From assembly GCA_905147135.1 (NCBI GenBank), contig LR990060.1, forward strand, positions 8,324,001 through 8,388,000: a stretch of DNA of 64,000 bases. Direction: 5' to 3'. The notes under the pieces are model-generated. The model worked only from the letters and a program-made list of their open reading frames with translations, made no database searches and had not been told where the DNA came from. Numbering within the stretch: the first letter of the stretch is position 1; every line of letters starts with the position of its first letter. Shown here piece by piece: positions 1 to 9,628 of this stretch. Origin of the DNA: Blastobasis lacticolella (taxonomy: Eukaryota > Arthropoda > Insecta > Lepidoptera > Blastobasidae). A program made the translations under genes and the position numbers.

Positions 1-875
1 GACGGGAGAGAGCTTCCACTAATGAGGTTCCACCAGAATACATTTAATCCTGTTATTTTTAGCAAATTGAATGGAAGTCCCCGGAGGACTCAGGTACTAA
101 TTGATTTTCTATTGAACACGTCCAAAGGATCCGAGGGTCCAGCCATTCTTTATGTGGAATTGGACAGCGATCAGCGATGATGACTTCCTTTTGACGACGG
201 TGTCATATTTCCTTCTCTTTCAATAGAACTTTTGGGGGAGACGCTCTTTATATTTACCTACTTTAATATAGATAAAGGGTCTATGAATTGGCCTTTTCGC
301 CGTGTACACATAAATGTTGCAAAATATATTTTACATACATTCGGACAGCGAATTAGCTTCGACATCTAGCGGCGCAATGCAGCCAGTCTTCTAGGCAGCT
401 TTCCTAATACCTTAGATAATTTTTTTAGGTAAATTGTAGGTTTTTTTATTGTTTTACTTAGTAGTTAGTTGTAAATTTTTAATTAGTATCAAGTTAGGTT
501 AGTATTTATGTATTTAATTGTTATTTCTATTTACCGTCAATAAATTGACATATGATGTCAAAATTAGTAATTGATTTCGATAACAAAGTATGTCTAAATG
601 CTGCTTTATAATGTTTATATGTGAAAATTGGTTGAAGGTTGAAATTCTCTATTTTATTTGCCATCAATCTTTGGCTAATTATAACGACGAAATTTCATTG
701 TAATCAGACTTGCCATTTTCAAGAAATTGAAAAACTTGCGTATGTGAAACTTACAGTTTCTTAACTTTGACCTTAGTTAATCGCCCACTAAGTTAAATTT
801 ATCTGTACCAGTTGTAGGCAGTGGTCTGTTATGGTCTGTTAAAATGTTAATTACGATGTTCTCTGTCTTTTTCAG
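1..875. other. Upstream intron sequence, no gene recognised
   Basis: AT-rich DNA ending in a polypyrimidine tract and CAG acceptor at 875. I looked here for the first lysozyme-like exon (signal peptide plus the first cysteine) and saw none, so the exon probably lies left of the window. Confidence 0.5.
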
Positions 876-964
876 TGGTATGCCTGATAGAAAAAGTAAG
901 CGACAGAAATACCTCAGCCGTCAAAGTAACTACTAACGGGAAGAAATCGTATGGTCTATATCAG
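876..964 (+). CDS. Lysozyme-like protein, exon 2 (catalytic-cleft exon)
   Basis: Internal exon of a c-type lysozyme-like gene. A pyrimidine-rich acceptor ends in CAG at 875 and a GTGTGT donor follows at 965. The first two bases finish a split codon (phase 1, the position of the first intron in vertebrate lysozyme genes, which splits a Trp codon; here the codon ends TG, so Trp is lost). The peptide reads VCLIEKVSDRNTSA, then a Lys-rich turn, then KKSYGLYQ. This matches the lysozyme segment around the two active-site acids. In active enzymes the residue five after the Cys is Glu; here it is Val (896-898). The Asp before YG is Ser (947-949). Muramidase activity is therefore not expected. Silkmoth lysozyme-like proteins with lost catalytic residues are the nearest known type. 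Family assignment is firm; function is inferred. Confidence 0.88.
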
Positions 965-1074
965 GTGTGTTTTTCAATTGCATTACATTGCATCAATATT
1001 CCAATTGAATATTTCTCTGCTGGACACGATTTACCTCTTCTTTTGTGGAGGGGTCTGCCATAATCGTGCTATGG

Positions 1075-1190
1075 TAGTTGCGCCGTAGAAACCTTTTCAA
1101 CCCAACTTCAGGGAAGACCTGTCCAGGGAGCATATTCCACAACCTTAGGCACTGTCCTAATTAGCGGTCGTGCAACAGGCGGTTCTGAGG
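1075..1190 (-). mobile_element. LINE ORF2 C-terminal remnant
   Basis: On the minus strand a short open stretch reads LRLWNMLPGQVFPEVGLKRF, the C-terminal motif of many insect LINE ORF2 proteins. The same LRLWN-LPG-VFP motif recurs on the + strand near 37770. It is a 5'-truncated, decayed copy inside intron 2. Confidence 0.55.
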
Positions 1191-1379
1191 TCTCCTATTG
1201 TTCGAGCGACGTACGTTGTACGACCATAGTCGCACGACCAATGCCAATTAAGACAGCGATTACCGATTACCTTGGTGTACGTGGGAGAAAGTTCATCAGA
1301 GACTTTGAAACGTCATAGTGTCCGACCAATTTGGCTCCAAGATGTGAGGATGAACTCCCTGTCGATGGCGAGCGGTCCG

Positions 1380-1530
1380 ATGATAGAACGTGTTTTTTTT
1401 ATGACATACTGTAGGCAAACAGGCAAGCGGGCCACCTGACGGAAAGTGGTCACCACTGCCTATAGACATTAGCAACACCAAGAGTATCAACAATGCGTTG
1501 CCCACCTCTATAACACGTTGGTCTGGCAGC
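1380..1530 (-). mobile_element. LINE 3'-end fragment (ACTTTCC-TCAGGTGGCCC type)
   Basis: The sequence is similar to the reverse complement of the well-bounded insertion at 61149-61306, including the gene-end stretch about GGTGACCACTTTCC and the A-rich 3' end (here a T run at 1392). It is a 5'-truncated retroelement end. Confidence 0.6.
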
Positions 1531-1797
1531 AAAAAGGCAAATGCCCCTCCACTGCCAAAGCCATGGTTCCCCAAATCCCCACCCCATAGAGCACTGGAGA
1601 CCTTACTCACCGACAGAAACACAATACTATTTAAAAGAGTAGTATTTAGCTGCGATATTCTGTAAGGTACCTCCCCAGTCGGGCGGCTCCATTCGAACGG
1701 GTTACCCTGCTATGCCATCTCTTAAAACCCTCGGCTGGGGGATCACGTCAATCATTTACAGCATTATTGAATAATGAAACTGTTTTCTAAATTACAG

Positions 1798-1858
1798 ATA
1801 CCAGATAAATGGTGTAAGAATGGCAGAAAAGGTGGCGCTTGCAATATAAAATGTGAAT
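1798..1858 (+). CDS. Lysozyme-like protein, exon 3
   Basis: 61-base internal exon with a CTAAATTACAG acceptor and a perfect GTAAGT donor at 1859. Exon 2 ends in phase 0, and this exon opens directly with IPDKWCKNGRKGGACNIKCE followed by one base of a split codon. It supplies three of the eight lysozyme cysteines and the Lys/Gly-rich loop. The phase-1 exit corresponds to the second intron of vertebrate lysozyme genes, and the extra intron between the YGLYQ and IPDKWC segments divides what is one exon there. The following intron is 5.3 kb and filled with transposons, including a mariner and an inverted pair of SINEs. Confidence 0.88.
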
Positions 1859-1894
1859 GTAAGTTACGACGTACCTATTTCATAATATTTTTAT

Positions 1895-2000
1895 TTATGT
1901 TATACGGCAGACAAACAGGCAAGAGTGCCATCTCATGGAAAGTGGTCACCGCCGCCTATGGACATCAGCAACACCAGGAGAGTTACCAATGAAGCGACCT
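1895..2000 (-). mobile_element. LINE 3'-end fragment, second copy
   Basis: This is a shorter relative of the 1380-1530 and 61149-61306 fragments, in the same minus orientation, with the shared GAAAGTGGTCACC and GACATCAGCAACACCAGG stretches. It starts just after exon 3. Confidence 0.55.
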
Positions 2001-2269
2001 CTTATTTACGATCTTGAACGATACCATGTCATAGTCCAAGGGAAACACTGGAAATACTTTTCGTTGTTGTGTTGGGGTTTTTCAAGGAAGGTCGCACTTG
2101 TATTCTAAGACATGAGGCTTTTTTACGCCCGCGTAATACTAGAGGGACCGTTTGAACACCTTTTCACACGACATCTTGAATATTTTCCGTTTGTATCACT
2201 AGGAAAACATATTTTCAGGGAGCTCATTAGACACAACAAAATTTCGCCAGAACACTGACATACAAAAAA

Positions 2270-2595
2270 AATAATCATCTTGGCGATAATGTACTGGTTG
2301 TGCTCTCGAGCACGAGGGCCCGGGGTCCGCCTTGACCATGGTCCAGGATTTGGCAAATTAATTACCTACAGTGGAGCAACTGCCATCTGACCTCCGTGAT
2401 CCTACTATCAGGGGAACCTGACCAGATTGGATCATGGTTGCAAATTCAGTTGCCTGAATTTTCAAGTTTCATTACGATGTTTTCCCTCACCGTAAGAGCT
2501 TTAAATTCAACTAATGTACATAAATCAGAAATTAGTCAGTGATACATGGCCGCAGCGGGATTCGAACTCGGTACCCCGATACCAGAACCCTGACA
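2270..2595 (-). mobile_element. tRNA-derived SINE, family A, truncated head
   Basis: Minus-strand copy of the most frequent repeat in the window. Its body shares GGCAGATCAGGTAATTACAG-like and CTGACCAGATTGGATCATGG-like blocks with the other copies. The tRNA-like head keeps the B-box region but lacks a clear A box. Confidence 0.75.
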
Positions 2596-2600
2596 TACAT

Positions 2601-2635
2601 AGTATAAAACAAAGTCGCTTCCCACTGTCTGCTCC
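2601..2635 (+). mobile_element. Helitron-like 5' fragment
   Basis: ATAGTATAAAACAAAGTCGC and the following bases match the start of the Helitron-like copies at 4160 and 47305. Only about 35 bases remain before an AAATA-rich tail. Confidence 0.45.
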
Positions 2636-2666
2636 TATAAATAAATAAAATAAAATAAATAAATAA

Positions 2667-2902
2667 TCGTGGACAAATTCACACAGCGCCATCTAGCCCC
2701 AAAGTAAGCAAAGCTTGTGTTATGGGTACTAGGTAATTGATAAACTACTTATATACTTTTAAATACATACTTATTATACATAGAACACCCAGACCCGTAA
2801 CAGAAATTAAAATTCATCATTTCAATTTCTGCCCGGCCGGGAATCAAACCCGGGACCTCTTGCGTGGCAGACCGACATCTTGACCACTGAACCACTCCCG
2901 CG
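2667..2902 (-). mobile_element. tRNA-derived SINE, family B (minus copy)
   Basis: Read on the minus strand it has a tRNA-like head with A-box-like TGGTTCAGTGGT and a B box around GGGTTTGATTCCC. The body has GCAGAAATTGAAATGATG and the end has CTAGATGGCGCTGTGTGAA, then an ATTT-rich tail. It is head-to-head with the copy at 2903-3120. Confidence 0.8.
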
Positions 2903-3120
2903 GTTCGCGGTTCCCCGAACGCGGTTCGATTCCCGGCTGGGCAGAAATTGAAATGATGAATTTTAATTTCTGTTACGGGTCTGGGTGTTCTATGTATAAT
3001 AATTATGTATTTAAAAAGTGTATAAGTAGTTTGTCAGCTACCTAGCACCCATAACACAAGCTTTGCTTACTTTGGGGCTAGATGGCGTTGTGTGAATTTG
3101 TGCACGATTATTTATTATTA
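2903..3120 (+). mobile_element. tRNA-derived SINE, family B (plus copy)
   Basis: Same family as 2667-2902 in opposite orientation, with the head partly lost: only the B-box part (GGTTCGATTCCC) remains. Together they make an inverted repeat of about 210 bases per arm with almost no spacer. Confidence 0.8.
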
Positions 3121-3599
3121 TTTATTTATTATCTATTTCGCGCACAAATGGACAAATTTACTAACGGCCATTTGCACAAACTTACATTAAAAACATCAAA
3201 CCCTTGGAATGTCGATCGAACGTTACACAAAATTTGTATAAAAACAGCCTTATGGCGAAACTGCCTCATATACCTACAGTCTGCAATAGTCTGCATCTCA
3301 TGTACGAAACGATGTAGCAATTCACTACGACACACCCTGAGAGCACTAAACAGTGACAAACAATCCCAACTGTCTGTTTAAAAGTGAGCAAATTTACGGG
3401 CTTTTTATGGCCTCCGTTTTACAGTCCAGGCGGTCGAGTGTACTGGCCGGAGGAGGTTCACACTATTGATGTGGTATTTCACGTAGATACTTTATGTAGG
3501 GAAAGGAGGGTGACATCGAAGGCGCTTTAAAAATGGAAACTGTAGTAGGTTTCAAATAGATTGGCAATATCGGACATTCATGTCTTCGCTGAAACTATT
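3121..3599. other. No gene recognised
   Basis: Intronic sequence in intron 3. Overlapping short open frames on both strands show no family resemblance. Confidence 0.5.
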
Positions 3600-3725
3600 T
3601 TTTTTTATTCTATTCAGTAACAAACGAGCAGACAGTCCATCTGATGATAAGTGGTAACTGTCGTCCATAACATTTACAATTCAACAAAAATGCGAAAGTG
3701 CAGGTGCGTTGTCACTGTGAGCTAT
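3600..3725 (-). mobile_element. Short retroelement end, family E
   Basis: It shares AACGAGCAGACAGTCCATCT-like, GGTAACTGTCG and GTGCGTTGTCACTGTGAG blocks with copies near 25837, 48590 and 58238. The T run at the low-coordinate end marks the A-rich 3' end on the minus strand. Confidence 0.6.
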
Positions 3726-4159
3726 AATGGTTTAAATAATCGTATTTGTTATAATTTGATGTTGGTAGAACAGTTGATCATAGTGCATGCAGTAAAAAAT
3801 CTATTAACAGTGCATTTACCCCTATCTGCCTTTAGGTCTTTGTCATTAGCCACGAAGTCAGGCAGTAATTCACTAAACAGTTCTTGAATAATAATAAGAA
3901 ATACATATGCTTGGACATTGAATCTTTACCCGACTGCCTTTACAAATAAGTTCTATAAATGTAGTATTTTGGCAAATGGGTCATATTTGCCTTTTCTCTG
4001 ACTACATACGAATTAATCCCGATCGAGAGGTGAACGACCGCTATTGCCAATCTATGGATTTGGCACCTACTATAGACTTATAAAAGGATAGACTAAAAGT
4101 ACACTAGTACAAATCTTGAGTATTATTATCGGTACATCTTCCATTTAACTTTATATCCA

Positions 4160-4356
4160 TTCATAGTATTAAACAAAGTTGCTTCCCGCCGTCTGTCCGT
4201 ATGTATCTATGTACGCTTAGATCTTTGATCGACGCAACGGATTTTAATGCGGTTTTCAACAATTGTTAGAGGGATTCAAGAGGAAGGCTTTTAATCGAGA
4301 CAAAAAGGGTAGGTATGAGTAGGTATACGCGAACCAAGTCGCGCCGGATTTACTAG
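4160..4356 (+). mobile_element. Helitron-like non-autonomous element
   Basis: The 3' end has the Helitron hallmarks: a CGCGA-loop-TCGCG hairpin at about 4328, then a short spacer and CTAG at 4353-4356 followed by T. The body contains TACGCTTAGATCTTT and GCGGTTTTCAACAATTG, shared with the copies at 25606 and 47305. No Rep/helicase coding is present. Confidence 0.7.
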
Positions 4357-4885
4357 TACAATGTAATGTAATGAATTATTTTTGCTCATCGTATTTTTTA
4401 AAGCAATTGCTTTCTTTGGATACCTTATCCAACTTCGTTTTCTTTGCTTTGTTTCATCTTTACTAGATGTCTGATGCTAAGGACTTTCTTTCTACGTTAG
4501 GTACATAAATAAGTTTTATGACTCTGTCTGCAGCTTTTTTATGTACCTATAGAATAACCAACCCAAGTTGAATATACTTTACTATTGTATACCAAAAGAG
4601 TTATTTTAACTTTATTGGAAGATTGTTATTCAATTATATGACTAATAGCGGGAATACGGCTGCTATGTTGTTCTCGAAAACAACATCGCGACAAATCGTG
4701 GCCCCGTTGCCAAACAACGAGCAAAAGGGGACCGGCAGAAATGTATAGACCTCAGCTTATATGACCAATAACGTTGAGCGATATGTCATTGGAAAGTATT
4801 TTTTATTTTCTAAAACTTTAACCAAGTTATGGTCAATTTAAAAAAACTTCATTTTGTTCTGGAAAATTCGGCCTAATGAAAAATA

Positions 4886-6111
4886 ACCTATGAAATTGCC
4901 GTTTTGTATGAAACAATTTAAACGAATTTTTTTCATGTATTTTGTATTTGTATTAATCAAAGTAATCACCCATGTAGTCAATGCATCTTTGCCAACGCAT
5001 TAGCAGTTTATTAATGCCCTTTTTAAAGAAATCAGCTGGACGGGAGGCAACAAATTCTTCAAAGGCATTTTGTACTGCCTCTCGGGTATTAAATTTTTTT
5101 CCCGCCAAGAAGTTATCCAAATTCTGGAAAAAGTAGTAGTCTGTAGGTGCAAGATCTGGTAAGTAGGGCGGATGACGGAGAGCTTAAACCCCAGTTCTTG
5201 CAACTTGGAGACCGTCTGCTGTGCAGTATGAGGTCGCGCGTTGTCGTGCAGGAGCAGCGGAGACGAGCGATTGACTAATGCTGGTTGGAGATGTGCCAGC
5301 TTCTACATCATTGTGTTCAGTTCTTCACAGTACACATTTGCAGTAATGCTTACCCCGTTGGGTAAAAAGCTGTGATGAATCACACCGGCGCTAGACCACC
5401 AAACAGTGACCATAACTTTTCTAGGGGTAAGTTTTCGTTTAGGGCACTGTTTAGATGCTGAACCAGGATCCATTTTTTATCGCAGGTAACAATGCGGTTC
5501 AAAATTCCTTCATTTGTGTGTCTTTTGAGCAGTGCAAGGCACGTCTCGACGCGTGCTTCGCGCTGGCGCTCATTGAGTTCGTGAGGCACCCATCTGTCAA
5601 GCTTTTTTACCTTGCCAATTTGACGCAAATGGACCAATATTGTTTTGACGCTAACGTCGAAAGCTGCTGCTAATTCAGCCGTAGATTGTGTATCATCAGC
5701 TTCTACAATCGCCTTTAATTCGTCATTGTTGACCAAAGTCTTCGGACGACCGCGAGGTTCATTTTTCAGGTCGAAATTTCCAGAACGGAAGCGAGCAAAC
5801 CAATAACAGTTGGTGCGTTGGTTTGTAGTGTTAGTTCCGTAAACGTCGTTGATGTTGCGTGCCGCTTGTGCCGCGTTGCTGCCACGACGGTACTCATATT
5901 CCATAATTACTCGAATTTTTAACGTATCCATGATGACGAAAAAGATTGAAATGTGATGAAAATGTTACAATAATCAATAAACAAATGACTAATTTTGGAA
6001 AAAGAATTCCATGTTTTTAAAATAAAATTAATTTGAAATTAGAATTCTTAGCCAACCAAAAAATATTTTGATTTGAAATGGCCAGTATTGCAGAACGGCA
6101 ATTTCATAGGT
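4886..6111 (-). mobile_element. mariner transposon (decayed)
   Basis: Tc1/mariner-type element bounded by inverted repeats CCTATGAAATTGCCGTT (4887 onward) and its complement ending at 6110, with TA close outside both ends. It carries one transposase gene on the minus strand and lies in intron 3 of the lysozyme-like gene. Its length of about 1.2 kb is normal for mariner. Confidence 0.9.
4953..5931 (-). pseudogene. mariner transposase pseudogene (DD34D)
   Basis: The ATG at 5931 opens an N-terminal helix-turn-helix region (EYEYRRGSNAAQAARNINDV) and a second HTH with an RGRPKT linker. WVPHELNERQ and the first catalytic Asp in TCDKKW follow. Soon after, a small deletion removes the segment before KQCPKRKLTP and shifts the frame. 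Further on there is a nonsense TAG (about 5303-5305, where MMEKLA-like sequence is expected), then HDNARPHTAQQT with the second Asp. A one-base deletion near 5180 precedes the PPY-PDLAPTD block. The second and third Asp are then 34 residues apart. The end reads DYMGDYFD and a stop at 4953. All three catalytic Asp codons survive but three lesions prevent expression. Confidence 0.9.
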
Positions 6112-6500
6112 AAAGACGATACAGAGATATATCATGTTGTTATCATCCGACAGAACATCGTACATTTTATTGTTGCTATTTGCTAAGGGTGCACTTCTCT
6201 AAGAAACATCCCCAGAAGTGCACTCCTGTCCCTAGACAGGCCTGCTCCATCTTCGGCTGCATCGTCAATTACCACCAGGTGAGATGGCGGTCAAATTACT
6301 ATCTGGGCTAATTAAAATAAAATGATGATACCGGAAGCGTCCATTTTCCATTCTAAACCGTAATTACATACTATATTTAAAAATTAATTTGTCGCAGACA
6401 GTTTTTCTTGAAAATAAGTCTTACTACAAACTAATTAGGATGTCACTCTTTTATACAACTTCAGGGGCTAGTGCGGTAAACATTTTGTTTTTCTTATAAA
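6112..6500. other. No gene recognised
   Basis: Intronic sequence between the mariner and a Helitron-like fragment. No coding or repeat signature was recognised. Confidence 0.5.
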
Positions 6501-6570
6501 CTAGATAAGCGACTTGGTTCGCGTGTTGTCCTACCATATAAACATTCCTCTTGAATCACTCACACACACA
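6501..6570 (-). mobile_element. Helitron-like 3' fragment
   Basis: Read on the minus strand it ends CGCGAACCAAGTCGC, spacer, CTAG (6501-6504), the same 3' terminus as the copy at 4160. Only the terminal 70 bases or so are recognisable. Confidence 0.6.
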
Positions 6571-6768
6571 GTACTTGACAATGATGTTACGTGAATCGGT
6601 ATGGCTTCGAAGATATTGTTTTAGTTAAGAGGAGTGTCCCCCTAACTCGTTCCATACAAACAAAGCTCGATCTTATTTTCAATATTACGCTATCATAGCC
6701 AATGAAATTTTGTAGATACAGATACCAATAAGTATCAGTGATTTATCAGATTTTCGGTAAAATTGTAA

Positions 6769-6972
6769 AATATCACATCATAATCACAGCCCGTAATAGT
6801 CCACTGCGGACTATTGCGGGAGGTTATTGCCATAATCTCCACGCTTGGCAGGCGGGTTGGAGATCGCAGTGTTTAAATATAACAATGGAAAATGCTGCTA
6901 TAATGGATAATGCCCCATGAGTGTAAGGGGTTGGTGCTATTCTACTCTGCCGGACACCACACGGCTAGTACA
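6769..6972 (-). mobile_element. SINE-like repeat, family D
   Basis: It shares CTCCACGCTTGGCAGGCGGG, GGAGATCGCAGTGT and TGCCGGACACCACACGG with copies at 52484, 60440 and 63341. It is internally shortened compared with the 52484 copy. Confidence 0.7.
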
Positions 6973-7156
6973 CAATACTACAATATGTGTAAACATAGAG
7001 TACACTGTAGTTATAACTACAATTTAGAAACCTAAATAAAAATGTTATATGAAAACCAGATTCTAGATCACTGCTATTCTAGATTCCCAGATCAAATTTC
7101 ATTTACATGAAGCAGGGGACACTCTGCACCCTTTATAACAACAACATAACTTCCAG

Positions 7157-7298
7157 CCCTCGTAGACGATGACATCAGGGACGACACTGACTGTGCAGTG
7201 AAGATCTTCAACATGGAAGGGTTCAAGTACTGGCCTGTTTGGATGCAACGCTGCAAGGGGCCTGAACATCTGGAGCATTACACTCAGGAGATTTACAA
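7157..7298 (+). CDS. Lysozyme-like protein, exon 4
   Basis: The TTCCAG acceptor is at 7156. The split codon T+CC gives Ser, continuing CE-S-LVDDDIRDD, then TDCAVKIFNMEGFKYWPVW and MQRCKGPEHLEHYTQEIYK. This is the lysozyme segment usually written as DDI..CA.KI....F..W..W...C. It supplies cysteines six and seven. If unspliced the frame meets TGA at 7300-7302 and the protein would lack the eighth cysteine. A donor-like AA|GTGAGG at 7297-7304 instead leaves two bases, and the exon at 17829 completes that codon and immediately supplies Cys. I prefer the spliced form, with intron 4 of 10.5 kb. The short form with TGA remains possible as an alternative transcript. Confidence 0.87.
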
Positions 7299-7329
7299 GT
7301 GAGGTTACGGTATTTAATAGTAATAAATT

Positions 7330-7993
7330 AGTAGTTTATGCAACTGTCATATAAAAGGGGGTATTAAAACATTAGTGTCTGTTTATCATACGAGGTGTAG
7401 CCGAGTATGATAATAGTTTGACACGAGTGTTTTAATACCAAATTATATGCAGTTGCATACACTACTTTATCTAAACTCATAATTTTATGTTAAAATATCG
7501 TACCTATAATTTTCTCAACTTTGCTGGAAGTAAGCTGCGAGTCAGTTCTGTTGTATCTACGCGTCGAGGAGATCAAGCGGCGGGAAATTCACTTCACTAC
7601 TTTCACATTTATCCATTTATTTGCTTGAAACATGAAAAAACATTCACAAACACAAATTACAACAATTAGAAAAAATACTCTGTTTAGCGGGAAAATAACA
7701 CACAAATATAAACAGGAAAATTTGAATTTTGAATTTGTCAAAGACATTTAGGTATTCAGTCTACATTTCGCCGTGTCTCGGCGCCCGACAAAAATTTATA
7801 AAATAAAAGTGTTGCATAATGATTAAAAAGTTATTTTACGTTACAGCTCTACATAATGAAATTAGTATAGGAAATGCTGTATCGAAAAGTAATTTTTTTA
7901 AACTTTATAGACTGGCGTGAAAAAAGTGTATCCTTAAACAACTGTTTTCGAATATGAAATTGGAACATTACGCTATGAGTGTAGATAAAATAT
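7330..7993. repeat. Dispersed repeat, family F, copy 1, with terminal hairpin
   Basis: About 660 bases that recur at 27233-27788, sharing GTAAGCTGCGAGTCAGTTCT, ATGCAGTTGCATACACTAC and GACTGGCGTGAAAAAAGTGT. Near the left end, GGTATTAAAAC...TATCATAC faces GTATGATA...GTTTTAATACC across a 13-base loop. No coding frame was recognised; the class is unknown. Confidence 0.65.
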
Positions 7994-8034
7994 TTTTGAA
8001 TGTTTCTTATCTATACTATATACTATATAATACT

Positions 8035-8465
8035 ATCTTTATATATATAATTCTTCTGTGAGTGTGTATGTCACTGAACTACTCTCAAACGACTGGACCG
8101 ATTTTGATGAAATTTTTTGTGTGTGTTCAAGGGGATCTGGGAATGGTTTAGATTCACACCTAAGGTGTAGGGTAGGTGTAGGGTAGGTGTAGGGTAGGTG
8201 TAGGGTAGGTGTAGGGTAGGTGTAGGGTAGGTGTAGGGTAGGTGTAGGGTAGGTGTAGGGTAGGTGTAGGGTAGGTGTAGGGTAGGTGTAGGGTAGGTGT
8301 AGGGTAGGTGTAGGGTAGGTGTAGGGTAGGTGTAGGGTAGGTGTAGGGTAGGTGTAGGGTAGGTGTAGGGTAGGTGTAGGGTAGGTGTAGGGTAGGTGTA
8401 CGGTAGGTGTAGGGCAGGTGTAGGGTTAGAACGCTACGCGAACGAAGTCGCGCCGGGTCCACTAG
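8035..8465 (+). mobile_element. Helitron-like element carrying a minisatellite
   Basis: The 3' terminus is CGCGAACGAAGTCGCG (5-bp stem), spacer, CTAG (8462-8465), then T, as in the other Helitron-like copies. Its interior is occupied by a 264-base tandem array. The left boundary is approximate. Confidence 0.7.
8164..8427 (+). repeat. 11-bp minisatellite, 24 copies
   Basis: The unit GGTGTAGGGTA is repeated 24 times in 264 bases, with only a few substitutions near the right edge. Because 11 is not a multiple of three, the array reads open as a Pro/Thr-rich repeat on the minus strand, which I regard as non-coding. Confidence 0.95.
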
Positions 8466-8467
8466 TA

Positions 8468-8636
8468 TACTATATAATATTATAAAGAGGAAATGTTTGA
8501 TTTTTTGTTTGTTTGTTTGTATTGAATAGGCTTCGAAACTACTGAACCGATTTCAAAAATTCTTCCACCGTTGGGAAGCTACACTATCCCCGGGTGATAT
8601 AGGCCATATTATATTTAAAAAAAATTACGGATCATT
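8468..8636 (+). repeat. Common short dispersed repeat (CGAAACTACTGAACCGAT type)
   Basis: AATATTATAAAGAGGAAATG, TTGTTTGTTTGT and GGGAAGCTACACTATCCCC resemble a repeat type that is abundant in lepidopteran DNA. A weaker relative is at 22060-22190. Classification is uncertain. Confidence 0.4.
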
Positions 8637-8745
8637 AAAGGCCTTGCCATACACAAAGCTCGGCGCGAGCGCGGTGCGATATTTGCTAGGCAACCATCGC
8701 GCGGCGCGATAGTTGCCTAGGCAACGCGCCAGCATCGGAAAGCGG
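8637..8745. mobile_element. CpG-rich TIR element with X-box-like palindromes, copy 1 (truncated)
   Basis: It begins AAGGCCTTGCC...CAAAGCTCGGCGCGAGCGCGG, which is the reverse complement of the right end of the copy at 16826-16970. It contains TTTGCTAGGCAAC (8682-8694) and the 14-base palindrome GTTGCCTAGGCAAC (8712-8725). The second terminus is missing. Confidence 0.7.
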
Positions 8746-8767
8746 AAAGCTTGGAAAAGTAACGCCC

Positions 8768-8850
8768 TACCTCTGAAATAAGTCGCCTTTTACGACACCT
8801 CTTAGTGTGGACAGCGATGCTATTTTACTCTGTTGGACACCACACTGCAA
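8768..8850 (-). mobile_element. SINE-like repeat, family D, end fragment
   Basis: AAGTCGCCTTTTACGACACC and TCTGTTGGACACCACAC match the terminal part of family D in minus orientation. Confidence 0.5.
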
Positions 8851-9040
8851 ATTTTGCTCCCTAGGTAGGCCCCCTAAGGTAGGTAGGATGAGGGGGCACA
8901 GCTCTCCTACATCAGAATCAAAACATTTCAGTACGACTTACTTGTCGAGTTAGACAAACTTTTAATGATACCGTAACATAGAGCACAAATTCTACAGTGC
9001 AAAAATTCGGTGGCTAGAGTCTAACGCTGATATAGATGTT

Positions 9041-9343
9041 TTGTTTATTTACCCGCTACAGTGCACAGAAAATTGCGCTCAATCTTACCCACCACAATTT
9101 TCAGTTCAGTATAAAATAGACGAACAATTGCCCAAAGCTTACTTCATGGCCATGGATCGTAGTTCTTCTTGTTCGTGTACAATTGACTTACCGCCATACA
9201 GAATCAAATTCGACTTTTTTCTAACAGATTTATCTCTAGCGGCTGAACCGGGATTTGTCGCTAGAATAGTCCCCGCGGGCTTAAGTAACCCACTCTTACG
9301 TATTTGTGTCTTTGACAGTTGTCAAAACGCACTTGCCAGGTGA
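9041..9343 (+). other. Unrecognised 100-codon open frame
   Basis: Open stretch with six cysteines (for example CTENCAQSYPPQFS, SSSCSCTIDLPPY). No family resemblance and no splice context that I can defend. It lies in intron 4 just past the 3' end of the antisense LINE and may be chance. Confidence 0.2.
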
Positions 9344-9349
9344 AATTAT

Positions 9350-9412
9350 TAAATATTTATGGTAGAATTTTTTTGTAGTTTTTTAAATATTTATGGTAGA
9401 ATTTTTCAGTAA
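9350..9412 (+). repeat. Direct repeat of about 24 bases
   Basis: TTAAATATTTATGGTAGAAT plus a T run occurs twice, about 37 bases apart, immediately beyond the LINE 3' end. It could be part of the insertion-site duplication or an independent tandem duplication. Confidence 0.7.
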
Positions 9413-9628
9413 TTTATATATTTTTATATTTATATTTATTTATTATCTCATTTTACAGCCTATATTTCATTATCAATATTTTAGTAATTTATATAAATCT
9501 ATAAAAGAGATCGTCAATTTTGGTTATAAAAACATTTAAGTTATGTATACAATCGGAACAGGCGTACATTTACTTACATTGTGGAAAGTTAACTAAATAA
9601 ATAATAATATTAGGAAACAATAATCCTA

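Noticed and set aside
7299..7302. Exon 4 as the end of the lysozyme-like gene (TGA at 7300)
   Set aside because: It would leave the fold without its eighth Cys, while a donor at 7299 and a phase-matched exon supplying Cys exist. Kept only as a possible alternative form.
8164..8427. Possible internal telomere repeat
   Set aside because: The unit GGTGTAGGGTA is not the insect TTAGG repeat and sits in a Helitron-like element.
8160..8462. 100-codon Pro/Thr-rich open frame on the minus strand
   Set aside because: It is the 11-bp minisatellite read in three rotating frames; there is no gene signal.
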